A stretch of DNA of 64,000 bases from Kribbella aluminosa (GTDB taxonomy: Bacteria > Actinomycetota > Actinomycetes > Propionibacteriales > Kribbellaceae), in contig NZ_JAGINT010000002.1 in the NCBI RefSeq assembly GCF_017876295.1, positions 682,001 to 746,000 on the forward strand, given 5' to 3'. Position numbers and translations under genes: made by a program. Under the pieces are notes generated by a model. The model saw only the letters and a list, made by a program, of their open reading frames with translations, did no database searches and was not told the origin of the DNA. Positions 54,101 to 62,822 of the stretch are shown here, in pieces. Numbering within the stretch: the stretch's first letter is position 1; each line of letters starts with the position of its first letter.

Positions 54101-55098
54101 ACGGCGGCAAGGAGGACGTCGGCCAGCGCCGGGCCGCGGACGCGGCGCACACCTTGTTCACTTGGCCGAACTACCTGAACAAGTACCCGCAGACCAGGGA
54201 GGAGCTGTTCGGTCCGATCACACCGGGTGCGCAGTGGATCCGGTCCGCGGGCGTCGACGCGAACCTGATCTCGGTCGAGGAACGCCGGACCATCCTGCGG
54301 CCCGGCCGGATGCCGGACGAGCGATGGCTCGGTGCCCCGCGCAGTATCGGCCCGTCCGATGTCCCGCCGTCCGCGACGAACCTCACCCACATGGGATTCT
54401 GCAGTGCGTGCCGGGACGGCGACCGGCTGGTCGTCGTGCCGCAGTACGCGAATCCGGACCCGCTCGTGGTGCCGTCGTTCGGCGTGATCGGGGCACAGGC
54501 CAAGCTGTACGCCGGCGATCGGGAGATCCCCGGCACGACGTACCACGGTGCCTTCCCGGCATTCACACTGCCCGCCGCCGAGGGACGGTACAAGCTGATC
54601 CTCGACACCGATCTGACGTCGGCGGCGATGGCCGGCTACGACCTCTACAAGTACAGCGCAAAGGTGCACTCGGAGTGGACCTTCGGGTCGCAGCACGTCG
54701 GTACGCCGGACACCGGCAACACGACCTGCTACCAGGCCTGGGCGGAACCGGCCGCGAAGCTGGCCTGTGCACCGCAGCAACTCCTCTACCTGCGGTACTC
54801 GGCGCCGACGGACTCGACGAACAAGGTCGGGCACGGTGTGGTTCCGCTGCAGCTCAAGCCGTACTACGAACGCACCGCGAAGCCGCAGACCGCGACGTTC
54901 AAGTCGGTCAAGGTCAGCGCGAGCTATGACGGTGGCAAGAGCTGGCGGCCGGTCGCGGGCGTGAGCTTCGGCAGTGCGTACCAGGGTCTGCTGCTTCCGC
55001 CGCGTGGAACGAAGACCGTCTCGCTCCGGGTGGACGCGGTCGACCAGAACGGAAACACGGTGTCGCAGACCATCGTCGACGCCTTCGGCGTTCGCTGA
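51177..55098 (+). pseudogene. Large secreted S8 subtilase, broken by a 1-base insertion
   Basis: About 1306 residues when repaired. Signal peptide MSRPALSVLLGTMLVAGLL, then a prosegment (VTLVTGDKITLTPDPDG), then the S8 domain with the triad in VAVLDTGIDPNHPDL, GHGTHVASIITG and SGTSMATPHVAGAAA. One C too many in the run 53320-53323 ends the first frame; the other frame continues LNFDDRDAVPL into PA-like (VLMSFTWGHGGTECVLSGDD) and C-terminal beta domains to 55098. ATG 51177 follows AGGAG by 5 bases. It is divergent from the LuxR-type regulator. Confidence 0.85.
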
Positions 55099-55177
55099 GA
55101 CCTCCTGCCGGCGTCTTGCCACGTTGCAGCCTCGACGAGGGCAGGGGCGGCTGATGGGAGATCGGTGGAGGCGTTGA

Positions 55178-55429
55178 GTCGCGGGCGGCGGCTGCTGGTG
55201 CTCGCCGTCCTCCGGGTGGCTGGTGGGCCACCGCGGTCCGCGCGTACCGCTGGTGGTCGCCGGGACCATGCTGACCGTCTCGGGGCTGATCTTGTCCCAA
55301 CTGAGCACAACCACGGCCACACTGCACCTGCTTGCGGCCTACCTCGCGTCCCTGGGCGTCGCTGTCGCCGGCACCGTCCTGACCGCGGACGCGCTTGTCA
55401 AAGATCCCGGTGCGGCTCCGACCAGGTGA
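55178..55429 (+). pseudogene. MFS-transporter relic
   Basis: The frame that contains residues SGWLVGHRGPRVPLVVAG followed by TMLTVSGLILSQLSTT looks like the loop and adjoining helix of a drug-type major-facilitator protein (the usual G-x-L-x-D/H-R-x-G-R/P loop). The rest of the transporter is absent and upstream the frame is closed. It is a leftover, and its stop lies 1 bp before the DHFR-like gene. Confidence 0.55.
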
Positions 55430-55430
55430 C

Positions 55431-55979
55431 ATGACAGAGAACAAGATCGTGGTGTCGGTGCAGGCGTCGCTGGACGGCCGAGTGGCTGCGGAAGGCGGCG
55501 CGCTCGACTGGCTGCAGGTGAAGGACGAGCTACACGCGCACTTCGTCGACGTCCATCGGACCGCGGGGATGTTCGTGTACGGGCGGAACACGTACGACGG
55601 CATGGCGGCGTACTGGCCGACCGCCGAAGGCGCCCCGTTCCTGGTGGAGTACGGCAAGGTCTGGACGGCAATGCCGAAGCTGGTGTTCTCCCGGACGCTG
55701 GAGTCGGCGGGCTGGAACACGACCGTGGTCCGCGACCTCGCCGTGTTGGAGGAGTACCGCAGGACCGCTGACGGCGACCTCTACGTGATCGGCAGCCCGC
55801 AGCTCATGACCGCGCTGGCCGAGCGGGACCTGGTGGACGCGTACCAGATCTACGTGCACCCGGTGGCGCTAGGACACGGACCGTCGATCCTCGAGGGCTT
55901 GCCGGCACGGCAGGGCCTGACGCTGACGGGTGCGCGGACCTTCGACGGGAACGTGGTCAAGCTGGAGTACACCCGCTAG
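55431..55979 (+). CDS. Dihydrofolate-reductase-fold (RibD C-terminal-like) protein
   Basis: A 182-residue DHFR-fold protein of the RibD-C group. NKIVVSVQASLDGRVAAEGG is the usual first strand, GRNTYDGMAAYWPT the nucleotide site, and DLYVIGSPQLMTALAERDLV the third strand-helix. It uses NADPH in relatives; substrate unknown, since stand-alone members are usually not the folate enzyme. ATG 55431 is chosen. The 3' end overlaps the convergent RelA-like gene by 4 bp. Confidence 0.84.
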   Translation: MTENKIVVSVQASLDGRVAAEGGALDWLQVKDELHAHFVDVHRTAGMFVYGRNTYDGMAAYWPTAEGAPFLVEYGKVWTAMPKLVFSRTLESAGWNTTVVRDLAVLEEYRRTADGDLYVIGSPQLMTALAERDLVDAYQIYVHPVALGHGPSILEGLPARQGLTLTGARTFDGNVVKLEYTR

Positions 55980-56989
55980 CTCTCGATCAGCCCGGCGCGG
56001 GTCAGGGCTTTGAGGCGGCCGCGGAGGATCTTCTGGCGGCGCTCTTCCTCCGGGAACAGGTCCAGGTAGGCGGGACCCTTGGCGGCGAGGAGGTCGTCGT
56101 CGAGGCGGCGTACGGTGCCGGCTGGGGCGCGGTGGGTCATGGCTGCCTGTACGGCCGCGCTGTCGATGCCTCCGAGCAGATCCGTGAGTTGCTCTTCGGT
56201 CGTGACACCCAGGCGGTGCAGGACGCCGAGGATCCAGGAGTAGTGCGTGGTCTTCGCGTGCGGCGCGTCCGGGTAGCGGCGGTTCAGGTACGTCGTAAGC
56301 GTGGCGGTCGTGAGGTCGACCGGGGCCTTGTCCGACGCGGTCGCGGCCAGCTCGCGGTACAGCCGGTCGATCTCGGTGAACTCGTTGTCGGCCAGCTCCA
56401 TCAGCGCCGCCGCCAGCAGGAACCTCCGGTCGAACTCGGGCTTGCGCTCCGGCGGGATGTCCAGCTTGTACCGGATGTCGTGCTCGAACTCGGCCCACGC
56501 GTGCTGAACCGCCGTACGCACCTGGATCTCCATCACCAGGTTCTTCAGTACGGCGTACTCCGGCAGTTCGCGGCGGTGCTCGTTCAGCCGGACCAGGTAG
56601 TGCTTGCTGGCGTACCCGAAGACGCCCTGCGCCCGGGTGTGCGCGCCCATGTCGGTGTGCTCGACGATCTCGAACTCTTCCTCGATCACCTCGCAGACCC
56701 GGTCCACCGCCTCCACCAGGAACGTGATCACCCGAGCCGCGACCAGGTCGGTGATCTGGTTCAGCGGGTCGTCGTACTTCGGCCGGCCGGGATCGTCCGG
56801 ACGCGGCTTCGACGCCTTCACGAGGAACGACTCCGGGTCCTTCGCCCGGGCCGTCGCGCTCAGGTAGTTGATGCCTTCCTCTTCGCCGATCAGCTCGTTG
56901 ATCAGCGCCTCGAGCTTGCGCGCACCGCCGACGTACTGCTGATGTACCCGCTCGTACAACGCCCCTGCCTGCGGAGCCCACTCCACCAT
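55976..56989 (-). CDS. RelA/SpoT-domain protein (stand-alone GTP pyrophosphokinase-like)
   Basis: A 337-residue protein with a RelA/SpoT synthetase-type fold at residues 15-200. Seen are YDDPLNQITDLVAARVITF, GYASKHYLVRLNEHR and MEIQVRTAVQHAWAEFEHDI, the order found in small alarmone synthetases. There is no HD hydrolase, TGS or ACT domain; a C-terminal helical part of about 130 residues follows. It could make (p)ppGpp or a related alarmone, or act as a toxSAS-like toxin; no antitoxin-like gene is adjacent. ATG 56989 is the start. Confidence 0.8.
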   Translation of the reverse strand: MVEWAPQAGALYERVHQQYVGGARKLEALINELIGEEEGINYLSATARAKDPESFLVKASKPRPDDPGRPKYDDPLNQITDLVAARVITFLVEAVDRVCEVIEEEFEIVEHTDMGAHTRAQGVFGYASKHYLVRLNEHRRELPEYAVLKNLVMEIQVRTAVQHAWAEFEHDIRYKLDIPPERKPEFDRRFLLAAALMELADNEFTEIDRLYRELAATASDKAPVDLTTATLTTYLNRRYPDAPHAKTTHYSWILGVLHRLGVTTEEQLTDLLGGIDSAAVQAAMTHRAPAGTVRRLDDDLLAAKGPAYLDLFPEEERRQKILRGRLKALTRAGLIES

Positions 56990-57036
56990 GGCCGGAACCC
57001 TAGTGGTCCCAGCGAGAATCGTGGTGTCTATCGGAA

Positions 57037-57054
57037 TCTAGTCATTTCACTAGA
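57037..57054. promoter_or_regulatory. Dyad between RelA-like and ATPase genes
   Basis: TCTAGT (57037-57042) and ACTAGA (57049-57054) with a 6-base spacer lie in the 150-bp divergent gap. It may be a shared operator for both genes; no regulator is adjacent. Confidence 0.4.
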
Positions 57055-57139
57055 AAGTCGTAGACAGTCCGAGCGACACGCTCTGGTCGTTGATCGGTCA
57101 ATCTACGGAAATCGCTAGACGGCCTCATACAGTGAAAGC

Positions 57140-58333
57140 ATGGATCCGATCCGGAATCCCTATGCGCCCGGCGCCGGTCAGCGGCCGCCTGAGCTGGCCG
57201 GACGCGACACCGAGGTGCGGCAGTTCGAGGTGGTGCTCGAACGGGTCGCCGCAGGCAGGCCGGAGCGGAGCCTGGTGCTCAGCGGACTCCGGGGCGTGGG
57301 CAAGACGGTGCTGCTCAACACGCTCCGTTCGCAGGCGATCAAGCGCGCCTGGGGTACCGGGAAGATCGAGGCCCGCCCGGACCAGAGCATCCGGCTGCCG
57401 ATCGCGCAGGCGCTGCACACCGCGATGCGCGAGCTCGGCCACCGGCACCGCGACGACGAGAAGGTCGACCAGTTCAGCGCCGTACTGAAGGCCTTTGCCC
57501 TGCGTACGGCGGCCAACGACCGGAAGGGGATCCGCTGGCACCCGCCGGTCGACGTGGCCGCGGCGAAGGGCCGGGCGGACTCCGGTGACCTGGAGATGGA
57601 CCTGATCGAGCTGTTCACCGACGCCGCGGACCTGGCCGGCGACCTGACCGTCGGGGTCGGGTTGTTCATCGACGAGATGCAGGACATCAGCACCGACGAC
57701 CTGTCCGCGCTGTGCGCCGCCTGCCACGAGATCTCGCAGCAGAGCGCCGCGCTGGTCGTCGTCGGCGCCGGCCTCCCGCACCTGCCCGCCGTACTGTCCG
57801 CCAGCAAGTCGTACTCCGAGCGCCTCTTCCGCTACATCCGCGTCGACCGCCTGGCCCGGGACGCGTGCGACCGCGCGCTGATGCTCCCGGCGGAGAGCGA
57901 GGGCGTGCAGTACGACGAGGAGGCCCTCGACGAGCTGTACGCGCAGACCGACGGTTACCCGTACTTCGTCCAGGCGTTCGCGCACTCCACCTGGGACCAC
58001 GCCCCGACCTCCCCGATCACGATCAAGGACGTCGCCGTCGCCGCCCCCGAGGCCTCGGCCGAGCTGACCGTCGGCTTCTTCGGCTCCCGCTACGAACGCG
58101 CCACCCCCGCCGAACGCGAGTACATGCGCGCCATGGCCGAGCTGGGCATCGGCGTCGACGACGGCTCGGTCCCCACCTCCGAGGTCGCCTCCACCCTCAA
58201 CCGCAAACCCCAGTCCCTCTCCCCGGCCCGCGACGGCCTGATCAAGAAAGGCCTCGTCTTCTCCGCCGAACGCGGCACCGTCGCCTTCACCGTCCCCCAC
58301 TTCGGAAAATTCCTCCGCACCCGAACGGCTTAA
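57140..58333 (+). CDS. AAA/STAND-type ATPase (Orc1/Cdc6-like ATP-binding protein)
   Basis: A 397-residue ATPase with Walker A LRGVGKTVLL near residue 50, Walker B LFIDEMQDIS near residue 175, a sensor-like LVVVGAGLPHLP, and a C-terminal winged helix (VASTLNRKPQSLSPARDGLI). Similar proteins are common in actinobacteria and not well studied. It is divergent from the RelA-like gene and convergent with the DUF3037 gene. Confidence 0.82.
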   Translation: MDPIRNPYAPGAGQRPPELAGRDTEVRQFEVVLERVAAGRPERSLVLSGLRGVGKTVLLNTLRSQAIKRAWGTGKIEARPDQSIRLPIAQALHTAMRELGHRHRDDEKVDQFSAVLKAFALRTAANDRKGIRWHPPVDVAAAKGRADSGDLEMDLIELFTDAADLAGDLTVGVGLFIDEMQDISTDDLSALCAACHEISQQSAALVVVGAGLPHLPAVLSASKSYSERLFRYIRVDRLARDACDRALMLPAESEGVQYDEEALDELYAQTDGYPYFVQAFAHSTWDHAPTSPITIKDVAVAAPEASAELTVGFFGSRYERATPAEREYMRAMAELGIGVDDGSVPTSEVASTLNRKPQSLSPARDGLIKKGLVFSAERGTVAFTVPHFGKFLRTRTA

Positions 58334-58442
58334 GAACTGTGGTGGTGCGGGAGGCGGAGCACCCAGCGCCAGTTCGACCGTTGGGCTTGTGCCCGTGGCT
58401 CGGACGACTGCGGTGAGGGGAGCCGGTGGGCGACGAAGCCGC

Positions 58443-59300
58443 CTACGTTGCTTGCAGCAGGCGCTCGGCCTCGTCGACGATGGCTTCCGAGTCCGACGAC
58501 GAAATGACCTGGACGCCGAGACGTCGCCAGCCATCCTTCGCGACCTCGAACTGCTCCTCCCCTGCGGATGTGTCCGGAGGAGTGAACACCGCGTTGATTT
58601 CGACAGACTTCGGAATCTGCACTCCGGACTGGCCGCGTCTTGCTACGAGACGGCCGCCGTCTGCCCGGAGCAGCCCCAGGAGGTAGTTCCAAGCCTGGAT
58701 GTTTGTCTGCAGACGCCGCGTGTCCTTCACGTCGAATGCCCAGACCTGCGACATCTGATGGACATGCCGGTTCGTCACCGCGAAATCTATGCTTGTGTCC
58801 TGTGATCCGACGGCAGCGATCCCGGACTTGGCGAGGTGTTGCACAAGCTCGGGGCGCACTTCGAATGCGTGCCGCAACCTGTTCACGACCTTGACTCGAG
58901 AGCGGTGACCCACCTCGGTGTCGGTGTCGACGATCATCAGATCGTAGGCGAGGTTCGCCGCCTCTTCGGCCGAGTTCGCCAGGACCGGTCGGGCCTCTGA
59001 AAGCTGAACAATGTTGTTCATCCGGACGCGAAGGTCCTCGACATCCCCCTTGCGCAATGGCATGAGGTCAGAAGGCACCAAAGACTCGACCGCCGAGAGA
59101 CGAACGCTGATGGCCTCTTCGATCCGCCTCATGAACGCGTGGGTCATGGCCGCAGATCCACCCAGTCGGGAAGCGCGCCCGAGATTACCGACCCGGCGAA
59201 ATGACCAGTCTTCGTTCCGTCCGGCGATGACGGCGATATTGACGAACTCGCCGCGAATCGCGTCGGGCACGTAACGTATGACCCAGTAGTCGTAGCGCAC
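58443..59300 (-). CDS. DUF3037 protein, partner of a HipA-like kinase
   Basis: A 285-residue protein that opens VRYDYWVIRYVPDAIRGEF, VNIAVIAGR, the DUF3037 N-terminus. The gene follows the HipA-like gene by 11 bp on the same strand, a pairing seen in other bacteria and thought to form a toxin-antitoxin-like or kinase-partner module. GTG 59300 with GGGGG before it is preferred; an upstream longer frame begins inside the neighbour. Biochemical role unknown. GC content is a little lower than the surroundings. Confidence 0.78.
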   Translation of the reverse strand: MRYDYWVIRYVPDAIRGEFVNIAVIAGRNEDWSFRRVGNLGRASRLGGSAAMTHAFMRRIEEAISVRLSAVESLVPSDLMPLRKGDVEDLRVRMNNIVQLSEARPVLANSAEEAANLAYDLMIVDTDTEVGHRSRVKVVNRLRHAFEVRPELVQHLAKSGIAAVGSQDTSIDFAVTNRHVHQMSQVWAFDVKDTRRLQTNIQAWNYLLGLLRADGGRLVARRGQSGVQIPKSVEINAVFTPPDTSAGEEQFEVAKDGWRRLGVQVISSSDSEAIVDEAERLLQAT

Positions 59301-59311
59301 GTGGCCCCCTT

Positions 59312-60190
59312 TCACGGGCGATCTCCAACTGCATCCCGAAGCCTCTGAGCTACCAGGGCCCGGCGTCCATGAACGAACTTGGCTAGTGTATGCAGTGCCT
59401 CGTCCGCAACTCCCCACTCTAGCGGCACTTGGCCCATGACCTCACCCAGGTTGGCGCACGACAGACCTTCCACGAGGTTCGCCGCCGTTCGGAGCGCCTC
59501 AGTGTTGAGTGCTGCAGCGTCGATGTTCTGCGGCCACGGCCACGGTTGGTCGGCGCGCCCCGCCAAGTGACTCGGCGTCCAGTCGCCTTCCAGGCTGTCG
59601 AACCACAGGCCATGGTCAATCGACCAGACCTGGTCATGCTCGGCCAGGTGGTAGAGGAGTTGCAAGTCGCTGCCGAGGCACAGATCCCAGAGCGCGAGGT
59701 AGAAGGCGAAGCGGGTCGCATTGCCATCTCGGCCAACCCGTGTGATCTCCGTGTGCTCCTCAACATCAGGGAGTAGCTCTGACCCGAAGTAGACGCCAGC
59801 CGGTAGCCGTGAACCATCTACGTGCTGGTCGCAGACCAGCGCCTCGTCGACCTCGACTAGTGCGGTTGGCCGCACAGGTGCGGCGATACGCGTTCCGAGT
59901 CGCCCGACGACCAACTCGTGCACCAATGACAGGTTCCCGTGCGGATTGCCAGGCCACTTCGTCCAATAGCGCCGGCCTCGAGTGGTGACCGCAAGAACCG
60001 GTTTCGCCCCAGTCGATGCTGTCGCGAGAATGAGCTGTGCCGATTCTTGGGCTGGACCACGGGTAGAACCCCTTGAGTGCGCGCGTAAACGCCTCGCCGG
60101 ACCACGCGCCCTTGTCGGTCGCCACGCATGCTCCCTGTTCGACGTCGCTTTAGGGGGTCGGACCCGCTCCGGAATGGCCGGCCGGATCAA
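59312..60190 (-). CDS. HipA-like Ser/Thr kinase-fold protein
   Basis: A protein of about 290 residues whose core (from about residue 50) reads RRYWTKWPGNPHGNLSLVHE, with the probable ATP lysine, then LVVGRLG, and late VWSIDHGLWFDS with the DHG/metal-binding motif of HipA-type kinases. The N-terminal 50 residues look unlike the family, and the only in-frame start is TTG 60190; a hidden frameshift near 60060 or a shorter true start is possible. It lies upstream of DUF3037, 11 bp apart, as an operon. Confidence 0.7.
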   Translation of the reverse strand: MIRPAIPERVRPPKATSNREHAWRPTRARGPARRLRAHSRGSTRGPAQESAQLILATASTGAKPVLAVTTRGRRYWTKWPGNPHGNLSLVHELVVGRLGTRIAAPVRPTALVEVDEALVCDQHVDGSRLPAGVYFGSELLPDVEEHTEITRVGRDGNATRFAFYLALWDLCLGSDLQLLYHLAEHDQVWSIDHGLWFDSLEGDWTPSHLAGRADQPWPWPQNIDAAALNTEALRTAANLVEGLSCANLGEVMGQVPLEWGVADEALHTLAKFVHGRRALVAQRLRDAVGDRP

Positions 60191-60343
60191 CGTGGAGCGT
60201 AGACCTCTGTCTGACAGATACGAAGTTCATTCGGCGTTCGATGTGGCAGAGCGACTTCAGCCCTGCCAAGCACTACGTGCAGCGCTCAGCCCTTCACCTG
60301 GCCGCACTTTTGGAACGACGGATTTGCTGGGTAGGGTCTTGGC

Positions 60344-61195
60344 GTGACCACCCGGCGGCGCGGCCAGCAGGCGGATATGTCTCCGGGGCGTGGGGGCCGG
60401 CACAGTCGACGGAAGTCGCACAAGGGGCAGTGGCTGGTGGTCACGGCGCTTGCGGTGGTGGCGACGGTGGTCGTGGCGAATCCGGAGGTGGCTCACCGCA
60501 ACAGCCTTGCGGCGCAGGCGGTTGCGGGAGTCAACGAGGTCGCCGAGGAAGCCCCGGCGGTCTCGGTCACTCCCGAACCGGTCCCCACGCCGACGCAGAA
60601 GTTCACCACGCCGTCGCGGCCGGCGCCGACGTTGACGCGTAAGCCGAAGAGCTCGAAGCCGAACGTGTCCGTGTCGAGCGGGAAGCTCGCCGTGGTGCCC
60701 GGGATCAGCAAGGCGAACGGTGTGCGGGACAAGCTCACGTATCGCGTAGAGATCGAGCAGGGCGTCACGGTCAACGGCGCCGCGGTGGCCACTGCGATCC
60801 ACCAGACGCTGACGGATCCGCGTGGCTGGCAGGCGCTGCACCCGGTGAGCTTCGAGCGCACCGACAAGCCGGACGCCGACCTGCGCATCATCCTCGCGAC
60901 GCCGTCGCTGACCGACAAGCTGTGCCTCCCACTCGACACCGGCGGCGAGGTCTCCTGCCGGGTCGAGGACCGCGTCGTACTGAACGCGAAGCGGTGGATC
61001 TATGCGATCCCGGCGTACGACGGCAACGTCGAGGTGTACCGCAGCTACCTGGTGAACCACGAGGTTGGCCACGCACTCGGCCACGGGCACTCGACGTGCA
61101 CCACCCCGAAGACCCCCGCACCGGTGATGATGCAGCAGACCAAGGGCCTGGCCGGCTGCCTGCCGAACGCCTGGCCGACGGTCAAGGCGACCTGA
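60344..61195 (+). CDS. DUF3152 secreted/anchored metalloprotease-like protein
   Basis: A 283-residue protein: basic cytoplasmic leader, a membrane helix (about residues 30-46), a Pro/Thr/Ser-rich linker, then a zinc-metalloprotease-like domain with VNHEVGHALGHGHSTC near residue 240 (HExxHxxGH) and two further cysteines typical for DUF3152. A periplasm-side peptidase role is inferred from the motif; substrates are unknown. The start may be GTG 60344; no strong ribosome site. Confidence 0.84.
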   Translation: MTTRRRGQQADMSPGRGGRHSRRKSHKGQWLVVTALAVVATVVVANPEVAHRNSLAAQAVAGVNEVAEEAPAVSVTPEPVPTPTQKFTTPSRPAPTLTRKPKSSKPNVSVSSGKLAVVPGISKANGVRDKLTYRVEIEQGVTVNGAAVATAIHQTLTDPRGWQALHPVSFERTDKPDADLRIILATPSLTDKLCLPLDTGGEVSCRVEDRVVLNAKRWIYAIPAYDGNVEVYRSYLVNHEVGHALGHGHSTCTTPKTPAPVMMQQTKGLAGCLPNAWPTVKAT

Positions 61196-61229
61196 GAGAC
61201 TGGGTACGACGGACGGGAGGGAGCAGCCG

Positions 61230-62036
61230 ATGTCGTCACAGGACTTCCCGACGTACGGCCGGGACAACGAGCCCGACAAGCAGCAGCCGCCCGGTGAGGA
61301 CCACCACTACGCTCCGCCCACGCCGTACGGCGGCGGCTCGTACGGACCTGGTCATCCGGTGCCGGAGGAGCAGTTCCCTTATGCGCCGCCTCAGCCGTAC
61401 GGGACACAGCCACCGCCCGAGACCAACCCGTCGTACGTCCAGCCCCCGGCCTACCGCCCCGGCGCACCGTACGGCCCTCCGGCCGACCCGCAGCCGCACG
61501 AGCTCCCGACGTACGGGCGGGCCCAGGCACGCGATCCACGGGTCTCCCGCGTGCTCGGGCTGGCGGCGTTCATCGCCACGATCTACGGCCTGCTCGTCCT
61601 GACCGTCCAACGGGTAGCGCTCCGCGAGATTTCGCAGGCGCCGGGCTCTCCGCTCAACCACCCGCTCCGCACCGACGTACTGGACGCGATCGGCCAACTG
61701 CTGCTCGTGGTCGTCGGAGCCGCCGCACTCGTGATGTGGGTCCGCGACCTCCTGGCCCGCCGGAAGGCCGGCACCAGCCCGAAGCCGCCTGAGCTGGTCG
61801 GCCTGCTGCTCGTGGCGGTGTCCGCGATCCCGATCCTGGTCTGGCTGGTCATCGTGCTGTCCACCGGCCTCGGGGGCAACGACGGTGCGGTCCACCGGCT
61901 GCCCACGGCGTACGGCTGGGGTGGGTTCGGTCTGCTGTTCCTGGCTGCCGGACTCTTCCTCGGGTACCGCGAGCTGCGCCCCGACGTACCGAACCCGGTC
62001 GTCAAGGCGCCTCCGGCCAAGGCTCCCTGGGAATGA
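61230..62036 (+). CDS. Membrane protein with Pro/Tyr-rich N-terminus
   Basis: A 268-residue protein of unknown function. The first 105 residues are Pro/Tyr/Gly/Gln-rich with repeated PYG-like motifs, disordered. Four membrane helices follow from residue 109 (LGLAAFIATIYGLLVLTV and LVGLLLVAVSAIPILVWLVI among them). The Pro-rich cytoplasmic tail suggests a scaffold, as in other actinobacterial envelope proteins. The stop overlaps the start of the hydrolase gene by 4 bases (ATGA). Confidence 0.75.
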   Translation: MSSQDFPTYGRDNEPDKQQPPGEDHHYAPPTPYGGGSYGPGHPVPEEQFPYAPPQPYGTQPPPETNPSYVQPPAYRPGAPYGPPADPQPHELPTYGRAQARDPRVSRVLGLAAFIATIYGLLVLTVQRVALREISQAPGSPLNHPLRTDVLDAIGQLLLVVVGAAALVMWVRDLLARRKAGTSPKPPELVGLLLVAVSAIPILVWLVIVLSTGLGGNDGAVHRLPTAYGWGGFGLLFLAAGLFLGYRELRPDVPNPVVKAPPAKAPWE

Positions 62037-62689
62037 GCGCACCAGTCGTCCTCGTACCCGGTCTGGGCCTCGGCCCCGAGTCGTACGCACGGACAGTCGA
62101 ACACCTGACCGCGCAGTACCACGTGGTCAGTCTTCCCGGGTACGGCGAACCCGCGGGTGCCCGTGAGGACCTGCACCCGCGTGCGCTCGCGGTCGCGCTG
62201 GCGGACAAGATCCGCGCGCGGGCGGTCCTCGTAGGCCACTCGGCCAGCTGCCAGATCGTCGTCGAGACCGCGGTCCGCTACCCGGAGCTCGTCCACGCTC
62301 TCGTCCTCGTCGCGCCGACCGGCGACGTGCGGATGTCGAGCTGGGTCGACCGGGCCGTCCGGCTCGTCGGATCGGCCATCCCGGACGCACCGAAGCTGGT
62401 TCGGATCAGCCCGCAGTACGCCCGGACGACGCTGCCGTCGATCGCCCGGGCCGGCGAGGCGTCGCGGCACCACGATCTGGCAGCGGTCATGTCCCAGGTC
62501 CGGGCGCCCGTGGTCCTCGTCCGCGGCAGGTACGACCTGGTGTGTACGACGGAGTGGGTCGAACGGCTCGCCGAGCTCAGCCACGGCGAGGCCCGCACGC
62601 TGGACACCGGCTCCCACATGCCGGTCGTGACCAACGGCCCGGAGCTCGCCGCTCTCATAGAACGAGCAGCCGCCCTTCCCGAAACCTAG
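62033..62689 (+). CDS. Alpha/beta hydrolase
   Basis: A 218-residue alpha/beta hydrolase. Oxyanion region VVLVPGLGLGP, nucleophile elbow VGHSASCQ (Ser), acid VRGRYDLVC and His in LDTGSHMPV are visible. It is short, lacking a lid of large size. Translationally coupled to the membrane protein upstream. Substrate unknown; an esterase or thioesterase role is likely. Confidence 0.85.
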   Translation: MSAPVVLVPGLGLGPESYARTVEHLTAQYHVVSLPGYGEPAGAREDLHPRALAVALADKIRARAVLVGHSASCQIVVETAVRYPELVHALVLVAPTGDVRMSSWVDRAVRLVGSAIPDAPKLVRISPQYARTTLPSIARAGEASRHHDLAAVMSQVRAPVVLVRGRYDLVCTTEWVERLAELSHGEARTLDTGSHMPVVTNGPELAALIERAAALPET

Positions 62690-62715
62690 TGTCGAGTTAG
62701 ACTCAGCAGCACAAA

Positions 62716-62808
62716 CCTATGCGGGAGCTCGCACCGAGAAGCGCGGGCTGAGAGGGCGACAGCTGGGTCGCCGACCGCCTGAACCTGACCGGGTAATGCC
62801 GGCGTAGG
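62716..62808 (+). promoter_or_regulatory. TPP riboswitch
   Basis: A clear thiamin pyrophosphate riboswitch: P1 pairs CCTATGC (62716-62722) with GCGTAGG (62802-62808); the pyrimidine-sensor core CTGAGA lies at 62748-62753, ACCTGA at 62783-62788 and the GGGTAATGCCGGCG stretch at 62791-62804. The P1 3' strand adjoins GGGAG, the ribosome site of the permease, so ligand binding should hide it and block translation. Confidence 0.93.
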
Positions 62809-62822
62809 GAGTGGGGTCACTT

